A DNA stretch of 64,000 nt from Anaerolineales bacterium UBA5195 (GTDB lineage Bacteria > Chloroflexota > Anaerolineae > Anaerolineales > Villigracilaceae). Under the pieces are notes generated by a model, which saw nothing but the letters and a program-made list of their open reading frames with translations, had not been told where the DNA came from and did no database searches. Of this stretch, positions 24,537 through 34,078 are shown piece after piece (the stretch's first letter is position 1; every line of letters starts with the position of its first letter). Where the stretch lies: assembly GCA_002412925.1 (NCBI GenBank), contig DHVZ01000069.1, positions 1-64,000 on the forward strand. Direction: 5' to 3'. The position numbers were made by a program, and so were the translations under genes.

Positions 24537-26159
24537 TTATTTTGAAACCGCAACTTGATTGCGTCCCTGTCCTTTAGCGGTGTACAGGGCGCGATCAGCG
24601 GCTTCACTCAGTGAAGCGGGCGTCTGCTGCTTTGGAAAAGTTGCCAGCCCACAGCTAAAGGTAATGCTAAACTCCTGCCCCTCGCTAATATGGCGCACCT
24701 GGGAGAATGCTTCGCGCAGATCGTCGATCACATGAAATGCGGTTTTTTCACTGGTATTTGGCAGGATGACAACAAATTCCTCACCGCCATAGCGGCCAAT
24801 AATATCGCTCTGACGAAGACGGCGCGTGAACATGTGCGTGAGCGCCTTAAGGACTCGATCTCCCGTGGCATGGCCATAGGTATCATTGACCCTTTTGAAA
24901 TTGTCAATGTCAATCATCGCCATCGCAAGTGGTTGGTCATTGCGGGCGGAACGCGCGATCTCCTGTCCAAGACGTTCACGGATACTCGTATGATTATACA
25001 AACCAGTCAGGCTGTCGCGCAACATCAGCGCGCGCAGTTGACGGTATCTCACCATGCGCGATGTGACCGCTGAAATCAAATGGTCGGGCTTAATGGGTTT
25101 GGTGAGGAAATCATCGCCGCCAAACCCAACTGCCGCAAGTTGTTTTTCTCGGTCGGTTTCGGCAGAGAGATAGACAATCGGCAGGCTCGTAAAGGCTTTC
25201 ATTTGGCGAATGACCTGCGCCAGTTCCAGGCCCGTGCATTCCGGCATGTACAAGTCAAGGAGGAGCAGGTCTGGAATAAACTCCTCGAGGGCATGTAACG
25301 CATCAAATGGATTGGTAATGATGTGCGCATTGACCCCGGCCTTTGCCAGGTGCATGGCATTGACTTTCGCCTGCACTTCAGAATCGTCCACAATTAATAC
25401 ACGATATTGTTCTGGTTCTTCAGCAACGATGACTTTATCCAGCGCATCCACCAACTCGCCGATATCCACCGGCTTGACAAAATAATTTTTGCCCCCGGTG
25501 CGAATGGCATGCAAACGAGCCGAGACATCCTCGCGAATGGAAAGGTAGAAAACGGGAAGTTGATCGTTGTATTCCATCTGCAAGGAACGCACAGTTTCTA
25601 TGCCAGCCAATTCGCCTTCCGGGAACATAATATCCATCAAGATGGCGGCAGGAATCTCGCGTTGCAACGCCGCGCGCAAATCCTCCAGGCGAGTGAAAGT
25701 CTGAATAAGGTAACCAAAATGCCTCGCTTGCGAGGCAAGCGTATCCGTCAAAACAGGATCATCGTCTGCCAGATAGATCAAACTGGTGGAGCGGGTTTCC
25801 TGCAAGGAGGGGACATTTTTAATGGATTGGGTGGCGTGCTGCTGACCTTCGATCACTTCGTCGAGAACCCGCGCAGAAATTTCGACAAACAAGGCGGCGG
25901 CGAGTTTTTCAAGAGCGCTTCGATCCAGGCATTCGGTTTGCTTGAGATGATTCTCAACGCGGCGGGCGGCATTACCCATGCGGCTATAGCCCAAGGTCAG
26001 CGCAGCACCTGCCAGGCGATGGGTTGACCGAATCAACCCATCGCGATCGTTTTCGTTCCAATCCTTTGAGGTGCGCAGGTCATTCCAGGCAATTTCAATT
26101 TCCCGCCGATCCTCGGGGAGCTGTTTCAAAAAAGTATCCTGGATTTCCTGATCGTTCAT
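24537..26159 (-). CDS. Hpt-REC-REC-GGDEF response regulator (diguanylate cyclase)
   Basis: 540-residue regulator. An N-terminal Hpt domain has STHRLAG (His47). Receiver 1 covers about 125-245 (Asp176 in ILMDIMFP, Lys229) and receiver 2 about 252-370 (Asp302 in LLLDLYMP, Lys354). The GGDEF domain covers about 380-535 with active-site GGEEF (458-462) and the inhibitory RxxD motif RQSD (449-452). It should make c-di-GMP when phosphorylated. Its start overlaps the stop of the hybrid kinase gene (ATGA), indicating translational coupling. It is the terminal output of the three-gene sugar-sensing operon. Confidence 0.93.
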   Translation of the reverse strand: MNDQEIQDTFLKQLPEDRREIEIAWNDLRTSKDWNENDRDGLIRSTHRLAGAALTLGYSRMGNAARRVENHLKQTECLDRSALEKLAAALFVEISARVLDEVIEGQQHATQSIKNVPSLQETRSTSLIYLADDDPVLTDTLASQARHFGYLIQTFTRLEDLRAALQREIPAAILMDIMFPEGELAGIETVRSLQMEYNDQLPVFYLSIREDVSARLHAIRTGGKNYFVKPVDIGELVDALDKVIVAEEPEQYRVLIVDDSEVQAKVNAMHLAKAGVNAHIITNPFDALHALEEFIPDLLLLDLYMPECTGLELAQVIRQMKAFTSLPIVYLSAETDREKQLAAVGFGGDDFLTKPIKPDHLISAVTSRMVRYRQLRALMLRDSLTGLYNHTSIRERLGQEIARSARNDQPLAMAMIDIDNFKRVNDTYGHATGDRVLKALTHMFTRRLRQSDIIGRYGGEEFVVILPNTSEKTAFHVIDDLREAFSQVRHISEGQEFSITFSCGLATFPKQQTPASLSEAADRALYTAKGQGRNQVAVSK

Positions 26160-29100
26160 GGCAACATCCCTTTGAGAATGGCTGGAAGTTCAATCTGCAC
26201 GCGCGCGTATTCCGCTTGCGCTTCTGCCAGTTTTTCAACCACGCCAGAGAGTTCTCCAGACTTTCCCATTTGCTCAAGATCTTGACACAGGGCAGAAAAA
26301 GCTTTTGCGCCAAAGGTCAGGCTGGCGCCTTTGAGGGCGTGCGCAGTTTTGCCAACAGCGCCAGCATCCCCTTGTTCAAAGGATGTTTTGAGTTGCCTCA
26401 GACGTCCCTCCGCATCGGCCAGGAATTCTTCGGACAAATCAATGACCATGCGGAGGTCTTCGCCTTCATAGGGGAAATATTCTTTCAGCGTGGGAATATC
26501 GATTGAGCCAGAAGCAGGCACGGGGGCAGATGGCGCGGAGGAAGTAAAAGATTCGGGCATGGGGTCTGATTCCATCATCTTTTGATTAATTTCCAACGGC
26601 ATACATTTTTCAAGGGCAGCGCGCATTGAAACTACATTGACGGGTTTGCTGAGGTAATCATCCATGCCCGCAGAAATGTACTCTTCGCGTTCACCGCCAA
26701 GCGCGTTGGCAGTCAGGGCAATAATGCGCGGCTGGCGTTCAGGCGGCAGTTCAGTGCGCAGGCATTGGGTCGCTTCAATGCCATTCATTTCAGGCATCTG
26801 GATATCCATTAGCACCACATCATAATCACGTCGTTTGAAAGACTGGAGCGCTTCCAACCCGTTGGCAACGATATCGGCGCGGTAGCCGAGCCGTTCGAGC
26901 ATGAGTTTCATGACCTTCTGGTTGACCACATGATCTTCAGCCAGCAGGATGCGCAGGGGATGGCGATCTCCCATTTGAGCGTCGAAACCGGTTTCCAGCG
27001 GGGAAAGCACTGCGCGTTTCTCGATCTGCGCATCAAAGGCGGAGATCAGCGCGTCATATAGCTGCGAGGGCTTGACCGGTTTATGCAAATAGGCAGAGGC
27101 ATTTACCCCGGCAGGCAGCGGAAGTTTTTGTCCAAGCGAACTGATAATAATCAAGGGCAGTTCGCGCTCACTGAGGCGCTGGCGCAGCTCGCCAGAGAGG
27201 CTGATCCCGTCCATATCGGGCATTTGCACATCAAGAACGGCGGCATCCACTTTTAACCCGGCGTCTATTTTCTCCAGGGCTTCATATCCCGAGCCGCAAT
27301 CCACGGTAGACATACCCCAAGAGCGCGCCATGCGCTTGACAATCAGCCGGTTGGTGGCGTTGTCATCCACCACCAGCAGGGATTTATCACGCAAAACAAT
27401 GTGCGGCGCGTGCTGGCTGGTTTTGTGAATTTGTTCCGCCACGCGGAACGGCAAAACAAAATGGAAGGTGGTGCCTTTGCCACTACCTTCGCTTTCCGCC
27501 CAAATATCGCCGCCCATGAGTTCCGCCAGGTGTTTGCAGATTGCCAATCCCAACCCGGTGCCGCCAAATTTGCGCGTGGTGGAGGCGTCAATTTGAGAGA
27601 AAACCTGGAAGAGGCGGTCGGCGCGCTCCGGTGGGATGCCAACGCCGGTATCTCTGACGGAAAAGTGGAGTTTACACTCTCCACCTTCCGCAGTTTCGCC
27701 GGTTTCCTTCTTCACGGCGATTTCAATTTCGCCCGCTTCGGTGAATTTGACGGCATTGCCCAGCAAGTTGGCAAGGATTTGGCGCAAACGGGTCACATCA
27801 CCGATCACGGCGTGAGGCACATCCAGTTCAATATTCGCCAGGAGTTCAATGCCTTGTTCGGCGGCGCGGTAGGCAACCAAATCTGCCGCTGATTCAATGC
27901 ATTCCCGCAGGTCGAAGGGTTGCATTTCAAGTTCGAGCTTACCGGCTTCAATTTTGGAAAAATCGAGAATGTCGTTGATGATGGCCAGCAGGGCGTCACC
28001 GCTTTTGCGGATGATCTCGACATATTCGCGTTGTTCGGCAATCAGGTCCATATCGAGTAACAGGCTGGTCATGCCAATCACGCCGTTCATCGGGGTACGG
28101 ATCTCATGACTCATGTTTGCCAGGAATTCACTCTTGGCGCGGGTGGCTCCTTCGGCCACCTCCTTGGCAACTTTGAGTTCCTGTGTGCGCTGTTCAACCA
28201 GATCTTCAAGGTGCTCCTGGGTTTCTAGAATCTCCTTTTGAGCGGCGCGCAAGTTGGCAAGCATGTGCAAAATGGAATTCCCAAGCACATCATCGGTGGA
28301 GCGAGGGGAAATTTCTGCGCTCAAATCGCCGCGCGCCACACTTTGGGCAGCCGCAGCCATTTCATTGAGGTAGGAAGCCATGTTCCGAAAGGCGGTTTCG
28401 GCTTCATGCAGGCGTGTGATAATTTCATTAAACGAGCGCGCCATTTGCCCAACTTCATCTTCCAGGTTTACATCCAGCGGCTGGGCGGTGACGTTCAAGT
28501 TCAGGCGAACATCCCCCTGGGCCAGGGTGGTCATCTGGTGGGTAAAAGCTGCAATATCCGTATTGGCAATTTGATGCGAAGCCTGCATGACCTGGTGTAA
28601 CGGACGAGTGATACGATTCGAGAGAAATACAGCCAGCAGAATGCCAATAATGATAGCCGCGATGGTGGCTGCCAATAACAATATCTGCGTTTGTATCACC
28701 AGCGATTTGGAATAGGTGTTGTTTTTCTCAAACTCTGTATTCACGCTGGCGTTGATCTGGGCTGCCTCGTCGCTGATTTTTGGCTCCAGCAGATCGAGTT
28801 GGGATTTGAATAAATTGCGCAGGCTGTTCTCGTTCACCTTGACACTCTGAAAGCCCTGATAATACGAGGTGAGGGCCTGTCGCGCCTGGCTGGAATTCTC
28901 GCGCTGAACATTATCGGCCAGGTTGGTTTCCAGACTCGCCAAGGCATCCTGCGCCGTTTGATAATTTTTCTCTGCCAGGACAGTGTAGCGTTCATCGCTT
29001 TCAGTCAGGTATTTCAAGGTATTCAAACGCAGGGATTGATAGGATGTCTGCGCTGTGCCAAAAGCCAGAAAGGCCGTGGGGTCATTCAGTGAATTGATGT

Positions 29101-29581
29101 GAACGCGCAAAGCAGATAGTTTGTTATCCAGGATCAGGCTTTGCACATCCAACACCTCCGATTGAATCTTCTGCTCATCGCGGATAAAGGCTGCGGCCTG
29201 TGAAAACGCATCTCCATAACTATGCACATCCTGCTGGATGATGTTGGCCATTTGCGCCCGTTCAGGATTATCGATTTTTTGCTTGATAGTTTCCAGCAGG
29301 GTCTCGAGATGGGCATATTGTTCATTAAATTGGTCAAGATCTGCCTGCGACTGTGAAGCAACATAACGGTTTGCATAATAGCGCACCGAAAGAATCCGCA
29401 GGCTGATTTCTGCCGAAAGGTCTTTTTCCACGCTTAACTGCTGAGTCAGATTGCTAACCGTTGCATCAATCTCCCTGAGGCGCTCCGCCGCCAGGAGACT
29501 GATGCCAACCATCAGGATTAGTACGAGCAGATAGCCTGAAGCAATCTTGGCCCCAACCTTTTGGCGAAATAATCTAAACAT
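26156..29581 (-). CDS. Membrane hybrid histidine kinase (HAMP-HisKA-HATPase-REC-REC-Hpt)
   Basis: 1141-residue sensor kinase. Transmembrane helix about 13-31; helical extracellular domain of about 260 residues (four-helix-bundle style, rich in Gln/Leu heptads); second helix about 296-320; HAMP and a second HAMP-like linker about 320-450; coiled coil; HisKA with FLANMSHEIRTPMNG (His492); HATPase_c with the N box and GTGLGL; two receivers (VLDVQMPDMDG and VLMDIQMPEMNG); and a C-terminal Hpt with AHALKGAS. ATG 29581 is one nucleotide after the TAG of the binding-protein gene, with GGAAAG upstream; the longer frame is rejected. Its natural stimulus is probably the ligand-loaded binding protein encoded immediately upstream. 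Confidence 0.93.
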   Translation of the reverse strand: MFRLFRQKVGAKIASGYLLVLILMVGISLLAAERLREIDATVSNLTQQLSVEKDLSAEISLRILSVRYYANRYVASQSQADLDQFNEQYAHLETLLETIKQKIDNPERAQMANIIQQDVHSYGDAFSQAAAFIRDEQKIQSEVLDVQSLILDNKLSALRVHINSLNDPTAFLAFGTAQTSYQSLRLNTLKYLTESDERYTVLAEKNYQTAQDALASLETNLADNVQRENSSQARQALTSYYQGFQSVKVNENSLRNLFKSQLDLLEPKISDEAAQINASVNTEFEKNNTYSKSLVIQTQILLLAATIAAIIIGILLAVFLSNRITRPLHQVMQASHQIANTDIAAFTHQMTTLAQGDVRLNLNVTAQPLDVNLEDEVGQMARSFNEIITRLHEAETAFRNMASYLNEMAAAAQSVARGDLSAEISPRSTDDVLGNSILHMLANLRAAQKEILETQEHLEDLVEQRTQELKVAKEVAEGATRAKSEFLANMSHEIRTPMNGVIGMTSLLLDMDLIAEQREYVEIIRKSGDALLAIINDILDFSKIEAGKLELEMQPFDLRECIESAADLVAYRAAEQGIELLANIELDVPHAVIGDVTRLRQILANLLGNAVKFTEAGEIEIAVKKETGETAEGGECKLHFSVRDTGVGIPPERADRLFQVFSQIDASTTRKFGGTGLGLAICKHLAELMGGDIWAESEGSGKGTTFHFVLPFRVAEQIHKTSQHAPHIVLRDKSLLVVDDNATNRLIVKRMARSWGMSTVDCGSGYEALEKIDAGLKVDAAVLDVQMPDMDGISLSGELRQRLSERELPLIIISSLGQKLPLPAGVNASAYLHKPVKPSQLYDALISAFDAQIEKRAVLSPLETGFDAQMGDRHPLRILLAEDHVVNQKVMKLMLERLGYRADIVANGLEALQSFKRRDYDVVLMDIQMPEMNGIEATQCLRTELPPERQPRIIALTANALGGEREEYISAGMDDYLSKPVNVVSMRAALEKCMPLEINQKMMESDPMPESFTSSAPSAPVPASGSIDIPTLKEYFPYEGEDLRMVIDLSEEFLADAEGRLRQLKTSFEQGDAGAVGKTAHALKGASLTFGAKAFSALCQDLEQMGKSGELSGVVEKLAEAQAEYARVQIELPAILKGMLP

Positions 29582-29582
29582 G

Positions 29583-30911
29583 CTACTTTCCACACGCTTG
29601 GGCGGGAGCGAACCACTGCGCCAAGCCAGTCTGGAGCGCGTCAGCGGCCTCTTGTGGCTGTTGTTTGTCATTCAAAACAGCCACGGCGCCGTCCATAATC
29701 AAAGAATAGGCATCCGGGGAACCATCTCGCAGTTTTTCCCAGGCCAAGCGCACGTCGGTGCCGCGTCCCTGATTGAGCGAAAGCAGCGTGTTGGCCTGCT
29801 CGTTCTGCAAGGTGGGCGACTGGCTGTGCATGGGGAAAAAACCGGGCAGTTCGTTACCCAACATAGCCGCAAATTCCTGTGTGCTCATCCACTCCAGGAA
29901 CAGCCGGGCTTCTTCCTTGTGGAGCGAGGCGGCATTCAACCCCATCCCGGCATCCAGGTGGAAGGTGAGATAAGAAGGCTGTCCAACCGGTGGAGGCGGG
30001 GCAAAGATACTCCAGGCAAAAGACGGTTTGGACGATTCGAAAAACGGGATATCCCACGAACCATCCAGGAACATGGCAGCCTTGCCTTGCAGGAAGAGCT
30101 GCTGGCTGTCGGAATAAGTCACTACAGATTGGTTGGGCGGCAGGAACGGTTCAAGATCCTTTAGCGCCTGGAAAACAGCCAGCATGTTTGGATCATTGAA
30201 ACAGCGTTTGCCGCTCAGGTATTCCATGCGCCCCTCACGCCCGCCAACAAAATTGGGGGCAATATTCATGAACATGAGTTCGGCCACCGTCCATGTATCT
30301 GCTGTGGCATTGGCGAAGGGAATGTGTCCGGCATTTTTAATGGTCTGCGCAGCCGTGAGCAATTCCGGCCAGGTGTTGGGAATGGAGATATTCAACTGTT
30401 TGAACAAATCGGCATTGTAATAAATACCGTGCGATGTGGCAATGAACGGCACGCCATATGGCTTACCAGCCTCCGTCGCCCAGGGTGCGCGCATCTCTGG
30501 CGTGAAATTTGCCATCAAACCAGGCAGGTCATCCAGCGGTGCAAGATAGCCCTTTTCGTACAAAGTGCGTGAGACTGAGTATGAGCGCAGGTAAAACACA
30601 TCCGGCCCGGCGCCGCTCTCCAACTGCGCCCGCAGCGCTGCATCATATTCAGGAGCGGTGGTGGGGTCGTATTTCACGGTGATGGAAGGATAACGCTCAT
30701 GAAATTTTGCCAGGATGCGGTTCATCTGCTCCACATCCTCCACGCGCCATGAACCCATCGTCAGCACCACCTCAGCCGGCGGTTTTGTGGGCACCGGCGC
30801 TTGAGTGGGTTCCGGTGTGGGAGCTGGCGTGGGAGCGCAACCAGCAAACGTAAAGCTTAGGATGAGGAAAACGATTATCCATTGATTGGAACCAAAGCAA
30901 ATTCGGCGCAT
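29583..30911 (-). CDS. Family-1 solute-binding lipoprotein coupled to the hybrid kinase
   Basis: 442-residue binding protein with signal peptide ending FAGC (Cys25) and a Pro/Thr linker. The mature domain follows the CUT1 receptor pattern (LTMGSWRVEDVEQMNRIL, GIYYNADLFKQLNI, GKAAMFLDGSWDIP). No permease or ATPase gene is adjacent; instead the kinase gene starts 1 nt after the stop. This suggests a sensory rather than transport role: it would bind a sugar outside the membrane and present it to the kinase ectodomain. GAGGTG precedes ATG 30911. A dual role in transport with distant permeases cannot be excluded. Confidence 0.9.
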   Translation of the reverse strand: MRRICFGSNQWIIVFLILSFTFAGCAPTPAPTPEPTQAPVPTKPPAEVVLTMGSWRVEDVEQMNRILAKFHERYPSITVKYDPTTAPEYDAALRAQLESGAGPDVFYLRSYSVSRTLYEKGYLAPLDDLPGLMANFTPEMRAPWATEAGKPYGVPFIATSHGIYYNADLFKQLNISIPNTWPELLTAAQTIKNAGHIPFANATADTWTVAELMFMNIAPNFVGGREGRMEYLSGKRCFNDPNMLAVFQALKDLEPFLPPNQSVVTYSDSQQLFLQGKAAMFLDGSWDIPFFESSKPSFAWSIFAPPPPVGQPSYLTFHLDAGMGLNAASLHKEEARLFLEWMSTQEFAAMLGNELPGFFPMHSQSPTLQNEQANTLLSLNQGRGTDVRLAWEKLRDGSPDAYSLIMDGAVAVLNDKQQPQEAADALQTGLAQWFAPAQACGK

Positions 30912-31224
30912 TTGTCACCTCGTTAGGATAAAAAATCGGGAAAAACTTACTCTAGTGTAAGGCAAATGAACGCAAAAGTCAAAAACTTTTGGCTCTTATT
31001 GCAGTCAAGGAGTTGGCGCAAGCGAGTTGACAAATGACCGCATGAAAAGTAGCACTTGATCAGATGGCTATATCATCCTCATACAGGTCTCCCAAATATT
31101 CTTTTCTTGCTACCCAAACTCCTTCGCCAGTGAGAAGGTTATCCTTTAATTCGGTATGAAGTCAGCAAGTCCCAGCTTTTAACAAAAAGACCAGATGGGA
31201 TTTATGCTCCATATGGCTTGTATG
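30912..31224. other. Intergenic stretch without a clear gene
   Basis: The region should hold the promoter of the sensory operon, but I see no confident -35/-10 pair. On the minus strand a short open segment at 31060-31161 reads TELKDNLLTGEGVWVARK and continues to ...YEDDIAI, ending in a stop. It follows a TGA and has no start codon or ribosome-binding site, so it looks like the tail of a lost gene. The 50-bp repeat copy 3 follows. Confidence 0.4.
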
Positions 31225-31274
31225 GTACCCCCAAGGGGCCACGTATTAATTATGTGTTGGGTTTTTGAGAGGGT
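31225..31274 (+). repeat. 50-bp dispersed intergenic repeat, copy 3
   Basis: Begins GTACCCCCAAGGGGCC and ends GTTTTTGAGAGGGT. It ends 6 bp from the stop codon of the DUF4038 hydrolase gene, so it sits exactly at the 3' end of the long minus-strand pentose operon. The most similar copy by eye is 59384-59433, which likewise follows the end of a minus-strand operon. Confidence 0.7.
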
Positions 31275-31280
31275 AAACCA

Positions 31281-32885
31281 CTAAGTTCTTTTACCATTAG
31301 TCCCAGGGTTTTTCTGAATGCGAATTGCCATATATTTCCTGGTTGGAAGTTCAACGGAAGTTTGTCCGCTAGCATTTTCTGCCACAGCCTCAATGGTCAT
31401 GTTCCAGGTGTCAATCAAATCAATACGATATGATCCATCCGGTAGATTGAAATTCCGCAAAGCAGGCTGGTGTATACCAAAGTAAAACAGGTAATAACCA
31501 CAATCCAGGTTATAACCACCAGCTTCCTGGTTCCAACCACCTTCAGCGAGAATCTTCTCGCCGCCAGCATGGGTGCCAAACAGGAGAGCCTTGATTTCCG
31601 AATCCATCAGGTCAAGGGATTCCATCTCCAGTTTTTCGAAGGGCGTGAGTGCAGGAGCTTGTTCAATGATAGAGCGTAGAAAGGCAATCCGCGGAACGCT
31701 ATTACCATGCAACTGGCCTCCTTTCGACCACCATAAAACTTCTTCGGGGTCGATATAGGTTTCACCGTGGCTTACATACCCACCCTGGGCAAACCCCAGC
31801 CAGAAGCGCAGGACCATCTCTTCAGGTGACAAATCGCCCCAGACCATAGAGAGGTTACCCTCATACCCACACTCATCAATCACTACCGGCTTGTTGTATT
31901 TTTTCAGCCAGACAGGTACCCGACTGAGGGATTGATGCTGGATACTGCAATGGGTTACCCAGGGTTTGGTGTGATCGTAAAACGCGCCACAGTTATGGAT
32001 GGAGCGCAGGTGGTTATAGGGATCGAGACTCTGGACCAACTGGAAGTAGTGATCCCAATCTTCCATCGTCCGGCCGATCATCAGATCGTATTCGTTGGCA
32101 AACGACCACCACAGATTGCGGAAAGCCGACAGCCTAGCCACCAGGTAACGCAAATAACGGTCATTAACATCAAGGGTCATGCGGTCGAAACCCCAGGCGC
32201 CGGAATCATAAGGGTGGAAGATAATCAGATCGGCTTCGATATCCTGTGCGCGCAAGTCGAGGAGGCGCTTTTCCAGATGCTGGAAATACTCGGGGTTAAA
32301 GCGGCTGAAATCCCAGTCTCGGGAAGGCTCAATATTGTGATGGTTGTTCATCAGGGCAGGACTCCACGGCTTGGTGACCGCTCCAATGAACGGATAGCTG
32401 GGAGGCTCGTTATCGTTGAACAAGTAGCGCTTGGGAAACACAGACATGCGCAACTTGTTGAAGGGGGCTTTGTCCAAGGTCTGGAGCGTTTGCTCTTCCA
32501 ACTCATCGCCCTGTAGATTCCACACATAGCAGGTGGTGCCGACCGGGATATAGGGGGTGCCATCTTCGTAGGCGAAATGGGTACTCTCAGCAACGCGAAC
32601 CGGACCATGATTGCCAACAGAAGCAGGGGTGCAAATAAAAGAACCTAGCTTCCCATCAAGTGTGGCTACATTGCTGGAAGTGATAACCTGCCACTCCCCC
32701 TCGCGATCGGGCATGAAGCGCAGCTTAAATATACCGCCGCCATCATAGAATCCGTTTACCTTAACCTGGCGATCTTGATGGGTGAATCGGGCTTCGAGGA
32801 TAACATCGATAAATGGATTGGCCGTACCCTGATAGGAAAGTGAGTATTCGTAGAAATCCCATTTTTCAATGTGTTTTGGTGTCAT
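31281..32885 (-). CDS. Apiosidase-like glycoside hydrolase (DUF5060-DUF4038-DUF5605)
   Basis: 534-residue protein. An N-terminal beta-sandwich (about 1-95, DUF5060 type: WDFYEYSL, ANPFIDVILEARFTH, GFYDGG) precedes a TIM-barrel of the DUF4038/apiosidase-like class. Barrel motifs include PVGTTCYVWN, NKLRMSVFPKRY, WWSFANEYDLM and the VIDECGYEG strand, where Glu residues are likely catalytic. A C-terminal DUF5605-like sandwich follows. GH140 apiosidases share the DUF4038 barrel, but the exact substrate is unknown. No signal peptide is seen. ATG 32885 with TTGGAG upstream is chosen. It is the distal gene of the RbsABC/transketolase operon, so it may release the sugar that the operon catabolises. 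Confidence 0.82.
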   Translation of the reverse strand: MTPKHIEKWDFYEYSLSYQGTANPFIDVILEARFTHQDRQVKVNGFYDGGGIFKLRFMPDREGEWQVITSSNVATLDGKLGSFICTPASVGNHGPVRVAESTHFAYEDGTPYIPVGTTCYVWNLQGDELEEQTLQTLDKAPFNKLRMSVFPKRYLFNDNEPPSYPFIGAVTKPWSPALMNNHHNIEPSRDWDFSRFNPEYFQHLEKRLLDLRAQDIEADLIIFHPYDSGAWGFDRMTLDVNDRYLRYLVARLSAFRNLWWSFANEYDLMIGRTMEDWDHYFQLVQSLDPYNHLRSIHNCGAFYDHTKPWVTHCSIQHQSLSRVPVWLKKYNKPVVIDECGYEGNLSMVWGDLSPEEMVLRFWLGFAQGGYVSHGETYIDPEEVLWWSKGGQLHGNSVPRIAFLRSIIEQAPALTPFEKLEMESLDLMDSEIKALLFGTHAGGEKILAEGGWNQEAGGYNLDCGYYLFYFGIHQPALRNFNLPDGSYRIDLIDTWNMTIEAVAENASGQTSVELPTRKYMAIRIQKNPGTNGKRT

Positions 32886-32952
32886 TTGCTTTACTCCAAT
32901 AATCGTACATAATTCCAGGGCTTTCCAATCATTCAATGGAAATAAAGCCCAA

Positions 32953-32996
32953 AACTGGAACGCTCTGGTAGAAAACCTATCGAGGGCGTTCCAGTT
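32953..32996 (-). terminator. Hairpin between the PAS-GAF gene and the DUF4038 hydrolase gene
   Basis: 11-bp stem AACTGGAACGC (32953-32963) with GCGTTCCAGTT (32986-32996). Read on the minus strand the stem is followed by TTGGGCTTTATTT. It may partly uncouple the hydrolase gene from the upstream operon, leaving about 70 nt for a separate promoter. Confidence 0.5.
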
Positions 32997-33035
32997 ATTC
33001 AGGTCATCATGATCTACTGGTGATGTTTTAGCTTC

Positions 33036-34055
33036 CTACTTTTTCCCGAGGTATCTATCCCAGCTAGTTTTTACGTAATTTTGCAAGTCTCTCTTGGTTA
33101 TTTTTAATTCTTCATCCAGCTTTTGAAATAGAAACGCATTTTGGAGGGAAGTGGCCAGCAAGGATGCTAAAACTTCAAAAATTGAAAGATCTCGTTCGGT
33201 AAAAGCTGATTCTACTGTTGATTGGATATTGAGTGCGCCGATTGTTTCCTGCCTGCTTATAAGTGGCAAAACCATCTCTGCGTGCGTATCTGGGAACAAT
33301 GGATCTGCAAATCGGCTGCTACCACTTTCGATGTTTTGTAAGATACGCGGCGTTCCAGTTAAGATACATTGCCCCACCAATGAATCCCCTTTAACCTTTA
33401 ATCGATACTTTTGGCTCAATAGTTTTTTACCTACCTCACCTGTGGCGGCCCGCAAAACAGCATACTCTCCCGGGTTAGAATCCAGGCGCTGTTCGTGGTC
33501 AACAAGAAACAAGCCGACATAATAAAAGTCAAAACGATCGTGAACCAGGTTTACAATTTGTTGGGTTAATTCCCGAGGTTCAAGGATACCACTGGCAATG
33601 TGCGCTACTTGTACTGAGGTTTCAAGTTGATGGGATAGTTTTTCTGTCAGCAGTTGCGCTTTCTTACGCACGGTGATATCTCTGCCCAGCCCAAAAAGTC
33701 CAATGATTTCGCCGGATTCATCCCGAATCGGAAGCTTACTCTCTGATAACCAGACAACTTCTCTGGTTGCAGTACTTGGAACCATCCATTCCCGACGAAT
33801 AACGGGCTGCCCGGTTTCCATGATGGACTGTTCCTCATCAAAGAATCTTTGAGCATCCTCTCTCTTCCCAGGAAAAAGGTCAAAGTCTGTTTTGTCAGAT
33901 GCATCCTCAGGGTTTTCAAGCCCTAACAGAATTTGGGCATGTGCCTGATTGGTAATGACAAAACGCGATTGCCTATCTTTAATGAAGACATAATCTGGCG
34001 AGTCTTCCATCAATTCCTGGAGCAGGACTTTTTCGACATCGATTTGATGTGACAT
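33036..34055 (-). CDS. PAS-GAF sensory protein without an output domain
   Basis: 339-residue soluble protein. A PAS domain at about 15-135 (SPDYVFIKDRQSRFVITNQA, GLFGLGRDITVRKKAQ) is followed by a short coiled coil and a GAF domain at about 155-315 (GLFLVDHE, EMVLPLISRQETIGALNIQS). It ends in a basic helix (ITKRDLQNYVKTSWDRYLGKK). There is no kinase, GGDEF, HTH or phosphatase module. ATG 34055 has AAAGGAG with an 8-nt spacer; a GTG three codons earlier would have no spacer. It lies 24 nt after the isomerase-like gene in the pentose operon, so it may be a partner protein that passes on a metabolic or redox signal. Function unknown. Confidence 0.85.
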   Translation of the reverse strand: MSHQIDVEKVLLQELMEDSPDYVFIKDRQSRFVITNQAHAQILLGLENPEDASDKTDFDLFPGKREDAQRFFDEEQSIMETGQPVIRREWMVPSTATREVVWLSESKLPIRDESGEIIGLFGLGRDITVRKKAQLLTEKLSHQLETSVQVAHIASGILEPRELTQQIVNLVHDRFDFYYVGLFLVDHEQRLDSNPGEYAVLRAATGEVGKKLLSQKYRLKVKGDSLVGQCILTGTPRILQNIESGSSRFADPLFPDTHAEMVLPLISRQETIGALNIQSTVESAFTERDLSIFEVLASLLATSLQNAFLFQKLDEELKITKRDLQNYVKTSWDRYLGKK

Positions 34056-34078
34056 CTTTCGCACTCCTTTCGAACCAA

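Noticed and set aside
31060..31161. Small minus-strand gene of about 30 codons
   Set aside because: It has no start codon or ribosome-binding site and follows an in-frame TGA; treated as a remnant only.
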